DNA of 60,297 bases from Fragilaria crotonensis (GCA_022925895.1 JAKSYS010000370.1:1-60297), one strand, 5' to 3'. Counted from the stretch's first letter, positions 1 to 12,603 are shown. Notes: a model not told the origin generated them from the sequence alone. Numbers and translations: made by a program.

Positions 1-48
1 GAGTGGTCATACTCCGTAACAGACACACACACACATACGCACAAACCA
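1..48 (-). repeat. Inverted copy of a dispersed GT-rich repeat also found at 44.4-44.6 kb
   Basis: The first bases read gagtggtcatactccgtaac followed by an (AC)n run. This is the reverse complement of a sequence present twice at 44416-44463 and 44567-44610 (tgcgtgcgtctgttacgg then agtatgaccactc). Bases 49-402 show no gene; they are AT-rich and lie beyond the 3' end of P1. Confidence 0.75.
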
Positions 49-402
49 AATTTAAAAAGGATACATATATGACACTATGACTACCACCAGGTAGTATATC
101 AAGAGATACTCAGTACAGAACAAAAATCTTTACAAACCACCCTATGCATAATATCATAGAATATAGTCATTTGCTGTATACTCTGGTATTAAAGTACGTA
201 GGTAAATGTATTGCGAATTGGGTGAATGACATTTGTGATTTTTAATCGGAAAAACGGGGTAAAAATGGGACTCTAGAAAAACAGCGATTTCTTAGTAGTA
301 AGTGGATATCACAATAACGGCAGAAGGGCAGACCTCGATCGCCTTGCTCATTTCTCATTTCATGCCTGGATTGACGTTTGTGGCATGCAAGCAGTTTAAA
401 GT

Positions 403-2674
403 TTAAAGCTTAGGCGCTGGAGTTGGTGCATACCTCTGAGCACTGGTCCAATCGATTGTGTATCCAATGTTATCTGATAGCTTTCGTCCGTCTTGAACAA
501 TTCGTTCCGTCCTATACGTTGACAGCGAACTTTGAGAGTATACGGCCGTCGATGGACCTCCGATCGCGATGATATCTCGCAATTCATTCTGCGAACGCCA
601 CCTGATCCACTCATGATAATACCCATTTCCCATGGTTGAGACGATGTGGTATACTCCGATCGAATGTTGTTGATGGTGATGCTTTCGACTACTTCATCCG
701 GCTGTCCATTGTACACCAAGATGGACCCATGGTTGATGGCTTGATTCTTATTCGACCGAATGAACACACCTCGGTTTACCTTCACGTTGCTCACTCCGTA
801 ACTATCGATTGAGGGCTCGGCGGCAATATACAGTGCTGCGGCATCGGTATCTTCAGCGTAAAGATCGATCATGCTGATGTCTCTGCCACCCACAACGGAG
901 AAGGCTCGGCCCGAGCAACTAGACATGACCCTTGGCGATTGCAAAAACATGTTGTTGACCTGCACGCCCTGCTTCTTTTTGTGACAGGAACGACACACCA
1001 TCGGCACCCGAGTTGAATATTTGTGGTCGAAGGATGTTCCCGAAGCTTGATCCCTCTGTGACATATATGCCACCGGCACGAGTGTTTTTCACGATGACGC
1101 GATCAATAATGAAATCGTGACAGTTGCCCACGAAAATGCCAGCTGCTGCCGACCCTTCAATGGTCACGCCTCGTACCACAACGCCTCTGGAGTTCATCAA
1201 GCGCAGCTTCATTGATTCATATTGAGTCCATCTTTGTGTGTGGTGCTTTTCATTCCGAGGACGATGTTCTCGACGACCACTCTGTCGGCGTTGATCCAGA
1301 CTCCTGATCTAGCGTCGTTCGTCGCCAGAAGGCGACCACCTCCCTTGATGACGAGCGCCGGAACTCGAATCTGCACAATGTCGTTGTGAGCATAGGTCTT
1401 ACCAGAGGAAATCAGAATATTAGCTCCTGGAGGTGCTCGCGAGAATAATGCGTTCAAGGCGGCGGTGTCATCAGTCACGCCATCACCAACTGCGCCATAT
1501 TGCTCTGGGGTATAGCGTGGATACGCCTCCCCATATCCGATGAGATCTTTAAGGATTCGCCCATCTTTGATCAAGTGAATCGTGCGGTATGATGATAACG
1601 GAGATTGTGAGTAGAAAGCCTGAGATGGACCGCCGGTCATGTTCATATTTCGGATTTCGACCCAGAAAACACCGCCTGAACCATATGACGTAATCCCAAC
1701 TTCAAACGGTAGAGATTTGGTGGTATTGACTGATTGAACGTCGTTAATGGTGATGTTTCGAATCACTTCAGTGGTCCGACCATTGTAGATCATAATGGAG
1801 CCATGACTGGCTGCTAGATTCCTGCTTGAACGAACCAACGTGCCACCATTCACCGTCACGTTACTGACACTGTAGGTGTTCGTAGAATTTTCCGCCGAAA
1901 TGTACAGGGCGGCCATCTCGCTATCTTCAGCATAGATGTCATTCATGACAATGTCACGGGAACCCAGTATTGCGAACGCTAGACCTTTGTACCGTATCGA
2001 ACTTGTGGGGATTGCAAGAGTATATTGTTCACCTGGCCTCCGTCCTGTCTCGAGGACTGAATAACAATAGCGCTTTCGCCTGAGTTGAATGTTTGTGGTT
2101 GGAGAAGAGTCCTGCTGCTTGACTTTTCGCCGATGTAGATAGCACCAGCACGAGTGTTCCTCACGACGACCTTGTCCAGAATGAAATCGATGGCGTTTCC
2201 AACATGGATGCCCAAATTTGCCGACCCTTGAATCGTCACTCCTCGCACGACGACACCGCGACAGTTCATCAAGCGAAGCTTCATTGACTCATATGTATAC
2301 CACCTACCGGTAGTCGTGGCGCTTTTCATTTCAAGAATCAGGTCTTGCATGACGACGCGGTCAGCACTAATCCAGACCCCAGATCTGCCTTCATTGGTTG
2401 CAAGAAGGCGACCTCCACCGGTGATTTTAAGGTCTGGGACCCCTATCTGAATGATGTTGTTGTGGGCGTATGTTCGACCAGCTGGAATCAGTATTGTTGA
2501 ACCAGGAGGAGCTTGAGAGAAGGCTGAATTCAAAGCGACTGTGTTGTCCGTCACACCATCACCAACTGCGCCAAAGTTCTCCACTGAGAGAGTTTGTCCT
2601 GTTGCGAGACAAAGAAGTAGTGCGAGCGAGCAAGCGATGAGAAATCTAGATGAAGTATGCACGTAATCAAACAT
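403..2674 (-). pseudogene. P1: secreted two-module beta-helix (pectate lyase 3-like) protein, frameshifted
   Basis: The protein starts at 2674 with a signal peptide that probably ends at ATGQ, followed by the family motif FGAVGDGVTDNT. A second complete module begins near 1500 with YGAVGDGVTDDT. Both modules resemble the Pectate_lyase_3 superfamily: a right-handed parallel beta-helix, extracellular, binding or cutting polysaccharide. No catalytic residues can be assigned. The coding region changes frame near 1960, 1215, 985 and 600. Comparison with P3 and P5 shows single-base losses, for example acctttgt versus accttttgt near 1985 and a shortened T run near 975. The end is YAPTPAPKL, a stub of the Pro/Thr tail found in the plus-strand paralogues. 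It is divergent from P2 across 799 bp. It could be a real gene with sequencing errors rather than a pseudogene. Confidence 0.8.
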
Positions 2675-3473
2675 GGTGGATGGGATTTTTGTGCTTTTTG
2701 CTGGATTGAAGCTGTGTCGAGGTTAATCGTTATTGTGAGAGTTTCCGTTCGTGTTAGATCGAGGATTGGTAGAGAGTACTCACAGTTCGTTGGAATACTC
2801 CGTGCTTAATACGCCAAAACATTTCGATGTACACGCAACGCATATGCATATGATGACAAACAATTTCATAAATTATTTAATACTTCAAGGTGTCCGCGGG
2901 TGAGGTGCTCGGTATTGAGCAGATTACGTAGCGACGCTCGATACTCTGGCCGTAGCACTCAAGCATTTCGTTAACTCCAGTTCAAAGTTCTTATGTACTC
3001 GAATGATTTAGGAGTACAATGTAACGCATAGCGTTCGAGATTACGCTCCAATAATTCAATTATGACTTGAAGTGTCTTCAGTCGAGGAGCTCAGTATTGA
3101 TGCGAATACTCTGAAGGAGTTTGATATCATATATAAGAATAATACACGACGAGGGGTTTAACATGGAACCGAACAATAAATCAAATATGTGGACGTTTTT
3201 GTCAACCTTAATACCTACTCTAGTAGAGCACGAAACGTGCTGTGTGTCTAAAACTCTCATTCACATCACGTAGGGATTGACAGTATTCCATGCTCAGACA
3301 CGTCGAGATTGCAGGAAAACAGTACAAGATTGATATCTGCTCGTTGACATTGTGCACCACATAGGTATATCCACGAAGATAAAGTCATTCGTGGTCAACC
3401 GCCTTAATTTTATTGACAATACGAGTCTCGCACGCGTCTTCGAACATAATCCACGAATTGAAATAATCAAATT
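2675..3473. promoter_or_regulatory. Shared 5' region between divergent P1 and P2
   Basis: This 799-bp gap lies between the start codons of P1 and P2, so it must hold both promoters. The upstream element that is clear in P3-P6 is only weakly matched here: around 2791 in P1 orientation (aacgaact), and ccacgaatt at about 3451, very close to the P2 start. No convincing open reading frame or RNA gene was seen. Confidence 0.5.
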
Positions 3474-4780
3474 ATGATGTTCATCCCATGTACCTCTTCA
3501 TCGCGATTTCTCATTCTCTGTGCATTCGCTTTGCTCGCCGGAATCGCAACAGGACAAACCGTATCAGTTGATGCCTATGGGGCGGTCGGTGATGGTGTTA
3601 CGGATGATACCAACGCTCTGAACTTAGCCTTCGCTCTCGCTCCGCCTGGATCTACGATCCTGATTCCAGCAGGTCGAACCTATGTCCACACCGACATCGT
3701 CGAGATAATAGTTCCATCAGTACTCATCAAAGGAGGCGGTCGCCTTTTGGCGACCAACGAAGCAAGGTCAGGAGTCTGGATCAACGCTGACTATGTCGTC
3801 ATGGAAGGCATCGTGCTCGAAATGAAAAGCACCACGACACGGTGGATGGGATACGAACAAATGAAGCTGCGACTGATGAACTCTCGCGGCATCGTGGTGC
3901 GCGGGGTGACCATTGAAGGTGCTGCAGCTGCAGGCATCTACATCGGCAACACTCACGACTATCTCATCGATCGAGTAATCGTGAGAAACACTCGTTCTGA
4001 TGCCATTCATAACACAGAGGCATCAAGCTTTGGCACCATCATTCGACCAGACATATTCAACTCGGGAGATGATGGAGTTGCATTTGTGTCCTACAGGAGA
4101 GATGGATCGCAGGTCAACAACATGATATTGCAGTCTCCTAAGTTCCGATTGCAAAAGATTGGTCGAGGCTTCTCAGTCGTCGGTTCCCGAGACATCGTCA
4201 TGAATGATCTCTATGCCGAGGATAGTGACGCTGCCTCACTGTACGTTGGCTGTGAGCCATACTTTGATACCTTCGGTGTCAGCAACGTTCAAGTAAACGG
4301 TGGCTTGTTTTATCGGTCGAACAAGAATCAAGAGTGGGACCGCCAAGGCTCCGTCCACATTTTCAATGGTCGACCAGATGAAGTTATTCGTAACATCACC
4401 ATCAACAACATTCGATCTGTGTATACGAAAGGTAACCAACCGCACGAAGTTGGAATCAAGTCTTCAGGATCTGGCGGTGTTTTCGGTGTTGAATTGAGGG
4501 GACTTTACCATGTCTGGAGGTCCATCAAAAAGCATTTTACTCGGAATCTCCGGCGTCGTCGTATCGCACGGTTCAATGGGTGCAGGACGGGCGAGCCCTT
4601 AGTGATCAAGGAGCCTACGTGGGTGGCCTGCCGACAACGGCCACATCGGCGAAACCGACAAATCGTCCAACGACACGGGTACCAACAAAAAAGCCGACTG
4701 CAGCCAAGCCAACCAGACGTCCGACCCGCCGTCCCACCCGACGTCCAACACCCTCTCCAACCCTTTTTCGTGCAAAATAG
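3474..4780 (+). CDS. P2: secreted beta-helix protein with Pro/Thr/Arg stalk, two frameshifts
   Basis: The start at 3474 gives MMFIPCTSSSRFLILC, a signal peptide ending near IATGQ, then YGAVGDGVTDDT and one full beta-helix module of the Pectate_lyase_3 type. The frame shifts near 4490 (agggg where P4 and P6 have one G fewer) and again near 4530 (an A5 run). The restored frame runs QDGRALSDQGAYVGG and ends in a stalk with RPTRRPTRRPTPSPT, stopping at 4780. Such Pro/Thr-rich tails are common in diatom surface proteins and are probable O-glycosylation stalks (inference). Both lesions are one-base insertions in homopolymers, so the natural gene may be intact. It forms a divergent pair with P1. Confidence 0.8.
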
Positions 4781-7700
4781 GGTCTTCAGTATTTGTTCAA
4801 ACCTTCGAACTTGGCTCCAGACAGCATGCCACTAGCAGTTAGCGATTGGCGATTCTCTTCTTTCATGTACTGTATGCATACGAAATTAATCAGATACGAC
4901 CGTTTGATGTCGGTTATCTTTTTTTGAAGTTAGAAGTTGCGTCCTTGCGGCCGACACTGATTTCCACTCTCTACCGGTAGAGAGTAGAGGTTCCCGTTCT
5001 GCTACTTAGTACTCGAGTACTTCGTACCGTACGAGGGTCGTTCGATGTCCGCGGTGGAGGAAATCATACACCTAAAAGGTATGACTCTGAAAAGGTACGT
5101 AAATGGTATCAGGAAATGCAGTTATCCAATGTTAGTTATATTGAAACCACAACCATGAAGTATCAATAAGACAGGAATGTGTGTATCGCTTTACATAGGG
5201 CATTACGTAGGACATTACATAGTACTAATACTCGCGTACTGCATTACGTATTGCAATACATTGTACTCCGAGTACTAGTACCAGGTACAGTACAAGTACA
5301 TTACGTACATCACTACGTAATTCGGTACGCATGTGATTTCCGTAGTAAATTCAGTACAGTAGTACTCAATTTCATAGTACTAAGTACATTCCGTATTTAA
5401 TTCAGTAATACATTCCGTAGTACAGTAGTGCTTTTGACTCTAGCAGTACGGCCAGTACTTACAACTTGTACTCCAGAGTCCAGATACACTCTCAGCAGAG
5501 TATTTCCAGCAATTCACAACTCTGTGGGATTGTTCTCATGTTTCCTTTAGCTAGAGTCCATTAATTCCTCCCAATTGGACCATCACTGGTGGATTCACAA
5601 ACTTCTGTTCATGGGGCATTTGCCAAAATGTTTGTCAAAAGAATGCATGTAATCTATCTTCCCTTAAGAAATTGATCAACTGGGAGGCTCATTCTAGTAT
5701 AATAATTCACCAGACTTTAGTGGCCCGTACTACTCATGTGGTCAATTCCTGATCAAGCAAACAAATGTGGTGGCAGAAATCACAAGTGAATCTTTTTGTC
5801 CAGGTCATCTGCGGCATCATCCACTCAAGAATGCACAAGCATCACTTCTAGCCTCAGCATTAGGCTACTAGTACTAGTACTAGCTACTATATGATGTGCT
5901 GAGCTTAGCAATTGCATAGAATGACACAATCAGTTCTTGACTGGACTTAACCTGCAATTTCTTTCTTCAGCCAAACACCTTTCTGCTGCTACTCTATTGT
6001 TGGATTGGTTATGCCAGTGCTGGTTCTGCTCCTGAACTGGTATGTGCTGAGAACTATCACCCCACAGTGCAACACATAATCATATGACAAAACAGGATTG
6101 GATGGGCTCCATTATTTTGGAGGAGATTTAGCATGGGCTGGAGTCAACACCAGCAATGCTACAACTCATCCCCTCAATGAGATGGCAATGATGACCTCAA
6201 TCAATATACTAGCTTGGCGTGGCAGGCAAATTTAATCCAACTCATATGTTGGGAACAATGGTGCAAGCTTTGGAAACATCAGAATCAAGGGACACACGGG
6301 CACTACAATCACACATCACACCCAAGCAGAGGCCTCAAAATGCAAAATGCGCCAGTAATTAACAGAGGTCTAGTAGTACTACTGACATCCTCATACAATG
6401 CAGTACAAGGTGAAAGTACAGAAGAAGCTGTCACATCAAGACATTTCTGATCATGACCAACATCCCCTAGTAGGAGTCAACAAAACTGCTGGCGATTCAT
6501 GTGTCTTTCTTTTGGAAAAGTTATCGACTCATCAGAGTAGCAATACTTTAATTTGCCATTGTCATGATGTCACCTAGTGAAAAATGATTGCAGCAGATCC
6601 CACAGGAGTGTTGTGCCTATCCATGTGAGTCAAATACCTTCATCTTAGGCACAGTGGTAGCAGGTAAAATACACTTTGCACACTTGCTATTATTTAATAC
6701 TCGGAGTATGTCTCAGCATGCATAGTTGTCGTCTTAGTTCAAGCAACACAAACTGCCACGACACGACGCTGGATATAGGTACTGTACTACTGTAGTACTG
6801 CTCTATTGTCGTTCATTTTTCATTTTTCTTATGTACTGTACTTCAAGTACTGTCGTACAGTCTCGATTAGTGCGCGAAATTCAAAATGTTGAAGTAAGTA
6901 CAGGGGAATAACCATTCTTTAACTGTCAACGCTCGTCAAAACATGGACGTGAATTGGATTAGGGCCGCCCGGAAAGTCATACAACTAAGCGGATTCTGTT
7001 CCACCCCACTGAATTCAGTCTAAATGCACTGAATTCAGTTTCCATTTCATAAATCCGATTTCTTTTGATCTCTTCATTTGCCTTGCTTATGCCTCCGTAC
7101 ACGTTTGAAGTCACATTCAAGTAGAATACAGGTTATCAAGATGCGCGTTTTTGGATCGGTAGTTGTTGAGATACGATCTTTTAAAGTTCCGCAAGTGAAC
7201 GTGAATTTTCATCGTTAAAAAATTATCATGCCGAAAAACAAACGGCTACACCATGGCGTCCGAGCGAAGATCTCGATCGTCAAGACGTTTCTCCACCCAT
7301 GAGCGATGGATTGTGCGAAGTACCCAATGTATCAATGATTGATGCATTGGGTGACCTTCATCTCATGAAGCACGAGGAGAAAGGTGTCTGCAAATAAGTG
7401 CAGGACAGTTTCACAACTCATCACAATGATTTTGACGACGGTCAAATCTACTCTTGCTGTGACCCAATTCTCAAGCTTCAACCAGGAAGGACCGCATGAA
7501 TTCATGTCAAAAAGACCGTCACAAGACAATCTGGAAGGTGGGGATCATGTGGCTGTTGAGGCTGAAGAGCTTGAAAGCCGTAAAGTACTGCCTTTTCCAA
7601 AAACAAAATCTCAACATTTTGAGCACAACGTATTGCTGCTGTTGACTACTATGAGACTGCTCCTGAAGCCTTACTGACCCCAAATGACAACATCACGAAG

Positions 7701-8906
7701 TGTCTTCAAATTCTTGGGGAAGCATACGCGTAGATGTGAGAAGAAAGTCAGGGTGAGCGAGGTGCAGCCCACTTTGGTAAGAACTGCGGGCTGGCTGATC
7801 CGTGTCTGCTGCACTCTACCTTGCAAGACATTGCTTTCTCACCAAATTTTGCAGACAACTAAACAAAAGCACTGCTGTAATTGTATTGCAGTTATAATTG
7901 AAATCTTTTTGTATCATGCGAGGTGTTTCATTAATGTATTGGCACGCTTGTTGGTGATAACGGAAGGAGAGTTCCCGGAGGAGATTGTGTTGTGCAAAGG
8001 ACTTTCCTGACAACCATTCTGTTTCACTTCGATCCCCGTTGCCAAGTTGAAGACCTTTTGTAAGCTCAGAAACTCTTCAATCTCATCGGAAGATTTACTT
8101 GTGCAAAAGACTGGATGTTCATGTGTTGCTGCGTTAGGTTGTGATGGCGCTCGTGAACGTGAATGCAGGGCTTGTCGAGGCATTTGTCACAAGGCCTGGT
8201 GTCGCACTTAGACAATTTGAATTCAATTGCAAGCTTGCAAGTATCAACAATCTGAAATCAGTGTACATGAAAGCCGACACAGCAAGGTCAGCATGAGGTT
8301 TTGTTGGGGTAACAACACTAATTGTGGGGTGGAACGACCCTCCCCATGCTGATACGTGGAGAGGACTCAACGTCGGAATTCATCTCCGATAGGCACGCAC
8401 AACATCATTTGTCTACAAAAAAGATGCAAACCACTCCTGGAGTTGCACCATAGGTTGCTTTGTGTGCCCCATATGCATCGTATTCGCAATGCATCAGAAG
8501 TTAGAGGCTCGTGAGTGAGCAACGTAATTCAGTGAGATTAAAATTTTCAATTTTTCTTCAACCTTTCAATTCCAATAACTTTTTTCCTGTTAGAGCCTTG
8601 ACTTTCGTCCTTCTTACAAAGTTGTAGTAGACGTAATGATTGATTTAATTCTGCCTTTATGCGATCAGGAGAGCGGCAACGATTGAGATAGGGAAAGTAA
8701 ACGAAGCACTGAATTCAGCGTTTAGGGTGAGATTTAACCCGTAAGTGTATGATTTTCGACGTTTGCCCTTGTTCCTACGTGTCGTTTGTACCAGAACGTA
8801 CGCACAACTGGACCTTGGGGCAGGTCGGAAAGTATACACTTTAATTGTATGACTCTCGGGAAAATCCTTGTACTGCAGTGTATACTCCGCTCAGGTCCTG
8901 GAAGGT
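4781..8906. other. Long intergenic stretch with low-complexity and palindromic patches
   Basis: No gene can be supported. Bases 4985-5050 and 5179-5460 are packed with GTAC/AGTAC palindromes. Bases 5500-6700 and 7300-8200 contain short reading-frame fragments without recognisable motifs and may be old transposon remains. Twelve-base palindromes ACTGAATTCAGT lie at 7008-7019 and 7028-7039, with a near copy at 8708-8719. Confidence 0.5.
5179..5460. repeat. GTAC-rich low-complexity patch
   Basis: The stretch is built of overlapping words such as acgta, agtac and gtact, many of them self-complementary. A 73-codon frame here has a composition explained by the repeat and is not a gene. Similar but shorter patches occur near 14900-14960, 29520-29690, 34545-34680 and 59380-59530. 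Confidence 0.7.
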
Positions 8907-9134
8907 CAATAGCGACCAAAGGAATTATGACCGAGGATGACCGAAAATTGGAAACGGCCCTAGTTTTGCACTCAGCCGAGTTAACTGTTAACCCGTGTAA
9001 CGGTGGCTTCGTATAGGCTATAGGAAATAGGAAGCCACCATTACACGGGTTAACAGTTAACTCGGCTGGGTGCAAAACTAGGGCCGTTTCTAATTTTCGG
9101 TCATCGTCGGTCATAATTCTTTTGGTCGCTATTG
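8907..9134. repeat. Foldback element: two 104-bp inverted arms around a 20-base loop
   Basis: Bases 8907-9010 are the near-perfect reverse complement of 9031-9134, with loop 9011-9030. Matching blocks include aacggccctagttttgca on the left with tgcaaaactagggccgtt on the right, and the self-complementary core ttaactgttaa. Only a few mismatches are visible. It lies just outside the segment shared by P3 and P5, whose similarity starts at about 9161, and is absent from the corresponding P5 flank. It is likely an inserted foldback MITE, or else a source of a long hairpin RNA. Reading frames crossing it are symmetry artefacts. Confidence 0.85.
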
Positions 9135-9160
9135 TTACTTCGACGTGCAAGCATTGTCGG

Positions 9161-10432
9161 ATGTTTGTTATGCCTCGGCGTTTCGACACAGACTCTGCAA
9201 CGAGCTCCGTGCCCCTGAATGTACCTTGGGGTCAGATTTTTTGATACACGGCCAAAACGATACGAATGCTCTGACCTCTGAGTGCATAAACCAAATACAC
9301 AACATAAGGCGATGACACATTAACTTGGTCATACATACGATCTATTCTTATACACTGACAACTATTGTGCACAACAGGACTTTGTCGCCGTATCGTTGCC
9401 TCGAAATCTCAATAGTATTGCAGCATTGCAGTACTCCATTCTCAGGTGAGCTGTGAGGGTAGGATAAGACGATGTCTATGAACATATCACTCAGTGACTG
9501 CTCATTCTCGAGCACCTCGACGAACGTACAGCTGGCGACCAGCTCGAGAGACAGGCACAGGCGCCCGAGTTGGTGCATACGACGGAGCACTGGTCCACTC
9601 AACACTGTATCCAACCTTATCTGCCAGTCTTCGTCCATCTTGAACAATTCGCTCCGTCCTTAACGTTGACAAATCATTTTGAGCGTTGAGAACCAGTGAG
9701 GGACCTCCTACAGCGATTATGTCTCGCAATTCGATTCTCTTCACACCGCCCGACCCAGTCATGATAATCCCCATTTCCCATGGCTGTGAGTTTTTCGTAT
9801 TCTCTGCCCGAATGTTGTTGACGCTGATGTTTTCAATGACGTCATACGGCTGGCCATTGTAAACCATGATGGAACCATGGCCGATTGCTTGATTCTGGTT
9901 GGACCGAATGAGCACACCACCGTTTACCTTCACGTTGCTGACTCCATAGCTGTTGATTGATGGCTCGGCAGCAATATACAGTGCTGCGGCATCGGTATCC
10001 TCAGCGTAGATATCATTCATGATGATGTCTCGGCCACCCACAACAGAGAAGGCTCGACCCGAGGGCAAGACATGACCCTAGGCGATTGCAGGAACATCTT
10101 GCTGACTTGTACTGCGTGGCTTTTTGCGACAGAAATGCTACGCCGTCTCCACCGAGTTGAGTATCTGGGGTCGAAGAATGTTCCCGGAGCTTGACCCCAG
10201 TTATGTAAATACCAGAAGCGCGAGTGTTTCTGACCACGACGCGATCTATTGTGAAATCAACGCAGTTGCCCACGAAAATGCCAGCTGCTGCTGCACCTTC
10301 TATGGTCACGCCTCGCACAACAACGCCTCGGAGTTCATCAAGCGCAGCTTCATTTGCTCGTATGCCATCCAACGTTTCGTGGTGCTTTTCAATTCGAGGA
10401 CAATGTTGTCGACGACCACTCTGTCAGCGTTG
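9161..10432. repeat. Segment duplicated at 27497-28795
   Basis: From gatgtttg near 9161 through the second module of P3, the sequence is nearly identical to the 3' flank and main body of P5. Differences are a handful of substitutions, a few short indels and, in the coding part, mostly single-base homopolymer contractions in the P3 copy. This marks a recent segmental duplication or gene conversion. Confidence 0.85.
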
Positions 10433-11807
10433 ATCCAGACTCCTGATCTGGCTTCATTCGTCGCCAGAAGGCGACCACCCCCTTGATGACGAGCGCTGGG
10501 ACTCGCATCGCCACAATGTCGTTGTGGGCATAGGTCTTACCCGAGGAAATCCGGATCGTAGCTCCTGGGGGTGCCTGCGAGAATAATGTGTTCAAGGCGA
10601 CGGTGTCATCAGTCACGCCATCACCAACTGCACCGTATTGCTCTGGGGTGAAGGTGGGATACGCCTCTCCATATCCTATGAGATCTCTTAGCATTCGTCC
10701 GTCTTTAATCCAGTGAAACGTGCGGTATGACGACAACGGAGCTTGAGAGTAAAATGCCTGTGATGGACCTCGGGTCATGTTCATGTTTCGGATTTCGACC
10801 CAGAAAACACCGCCTGAGCCAAACGACGCAATCCCAACTTCATACGGTAGAGATTTTGTGGTATTGACTGATTGAACGTCGCTAATGGTGATGTTTTGAA
10901 TCACTTCAGAAGTCCGACCATTGTAGATCATAATGGAGCCATGGGAGGCTGCTAGGTTCTTGCTTGAACGAACCAACCTACCACCATTCACCGTCACGTT
11001 ACTGACGCTGTAGGTATTCGTTGAACTCTCAGCCGAAATGTACAGGGCGGCAAGCTCGCTATCTTCAGCATAGATGTCATTCATGACAATGTCACGGGAA
11101 CCCAGTATTGCGTACGCTACACCTTTTGTACCGCGTCGAACTGCTGGGGATTGCAAGACAATATCGTTCACCTGGCCTCCGTCCTGTCTCGAGGACTGAA
11201 TAACAATGGCGCTATCGCCAGAGTTGAATGTTTGTGGTTGGAGAAGAGTCCCGTTGCTTGACTTTTCGGCAATGTATATAGCACCAGCACGAGTGTTCCT
11301 CACCACGACCTTGTCCAGAATGAAATTGTAGGTGTTTCCAACATGGATGCCCAAATTTGCCGACCCTTGAATCGTAACTCCTCGCACGACGACTCCGCGA
11401 CAGTTCATCAAGCGCAGCTTCATTGACTCATATGTATACCACCTACTCGTGGTGCTTTTCACTTTGAGAACAATGTTTTGCATGACGACACGGTCAGCAC
11501 TGATCCAGACTCCCGATCTGCCTTCATTGGTTGCAAGAAGGCGACCTCCACCGGTGACGATAAGGTCTGGGACCCCTATCTGAACGATGTTGTTGTGGGC
11601 GTATGTTCGACCTGCTGGAATCAGGATTGTTGACCCCGGAGGAGCTTGAGAGAAGGCTGAATTCAAGGCGACTGTGTCATCCGTCACACCATCTCCCACA
11701 GCTCCGAAGTTCTCCAGGTTGAGAATCTGTCCTGTTGCGCAACGGAGGATCAAAGCGAATGCGCATAGAATGAGCTGACGCGATGATACTATACTTGAGC
11801 CGAACAT
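9502..11807 (-). pseudogene. P3: secreted two-module beta-helix protein, frameshifted in module 2
   Basis: The start at 11807 gives MFGSSIVSSRQLILC, a signal peptide ending near CATGQ, then FGAVGDGVTDDT and a complete first module. A linker (FTPEQYGAVGDGVTDDT) opens module 2. The frame is lost near 10480 (accaccccc where P1 has one more base) and again several times between 10340 and 10060. Each change relative to the near-identical P5 is one base: CGGAG for CGGGAG, CACCG for CACCCG, T5 for T6, GAGGGC for GAGGGGC. The end matches P5, with a short YAPTRAP stub and no stalk. Module 1 is uninterrupted over about 400 codons. It is divergent from P4. Function is probably extracellular polysaccharide binding or cleavage (family knowledge). 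Confidence 0.82.
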
Positions 11808-11908
11808 GATTGTTGGATTGTGTCAACGTTGTACTCGACTTTCTGCTCGATCTCTGTTTTATGAGATGTTATCGATTGAGTGGTGAAAATGTGATGCACA
11901 AACGCTTT

Positions 11909-11922
11909 AAGTTCGTGACTCG
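11909..11922 (-). promoter_or_regulatory. Conserved upstream element of P3
   Basis: On the minus strand it reads cgagtcacgaactt, 102-115 bp upstream of the P3 start. It matches the elements upstream of P4, P5 and P6 in sequence, orientation and distance. Confidence 0.6.
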
Positions 11923-12603
11923 TTCAAACATACTCGAGTATAAGCGAAGAGCTTTATGTGTCCAAACTTCGTTTTTAAATTGTCGCCAGCGTTTGGGTCG
12001 CGCATGCCTAAATGGACGCATTTTGTCCTCAAAGGTGACGAGTACGTTTTTCGAATAAGTCAGTTTAAGTAAAAATACCTCCTACGCATGTATGTATATA
12101 ATGAAGATGTCCTGGCACAGATCGAAAGGACTTCGAAGAAGACGAAGAATTATTGTCAACTGTCTAAAACATATACTGTACATATAATATACATGCGAAT
12201 AAGCGCCTGGCCACCCAGCATGTGTGAACTCCCGATGTGTGGCACCCTTTTGTCTCTTTTATACCGTGTGGGACAAATCAAATGTCGAGGAAAAGATCGA
12301 AAGAACTTTCATTAAATATCGTTTTTCTGACGTGGTCTACATTTATACCGATGAGGAAAGGCATTACTGAAGCACGTGTGAATTTGTCATTTCGCATATT
12401 TGCGAAGGAAAACGGGACATATGACTAACTCGAACGACTTTTCGTGTACGTCTGCTATAAAGAGGATTGCCTTTGTGGAAGAGCGACGCCAGGGACTACT
12501 AAGAAGCCTGGAACATTTAACTTGAAATTCAATATTAATCCGATTGTACCTACTATCATAGTTGCTCCCGCGCTACGCAGTACCTAATATCCTGCTGGAT
12601 GTC

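Noticed and set aside
5500..6700. A second Copia or LINE remnant
   Set aside because: Short coding-like scraps are present, but no catalytic motif could be found on either strand.
7384..8010. Two adjacent plus frames as a host gene
   Set aside because: No recognisable domain, no convincing splice pattern, and similar-length frames on the opposite strand.
8734..9189. 151-codon minus frame and 76-codon plus frame sharing the same peptide words
   Set aside because: Both cross the foldback at 8907-9134; the shared peptide comes from its symmetry, not from two genes.
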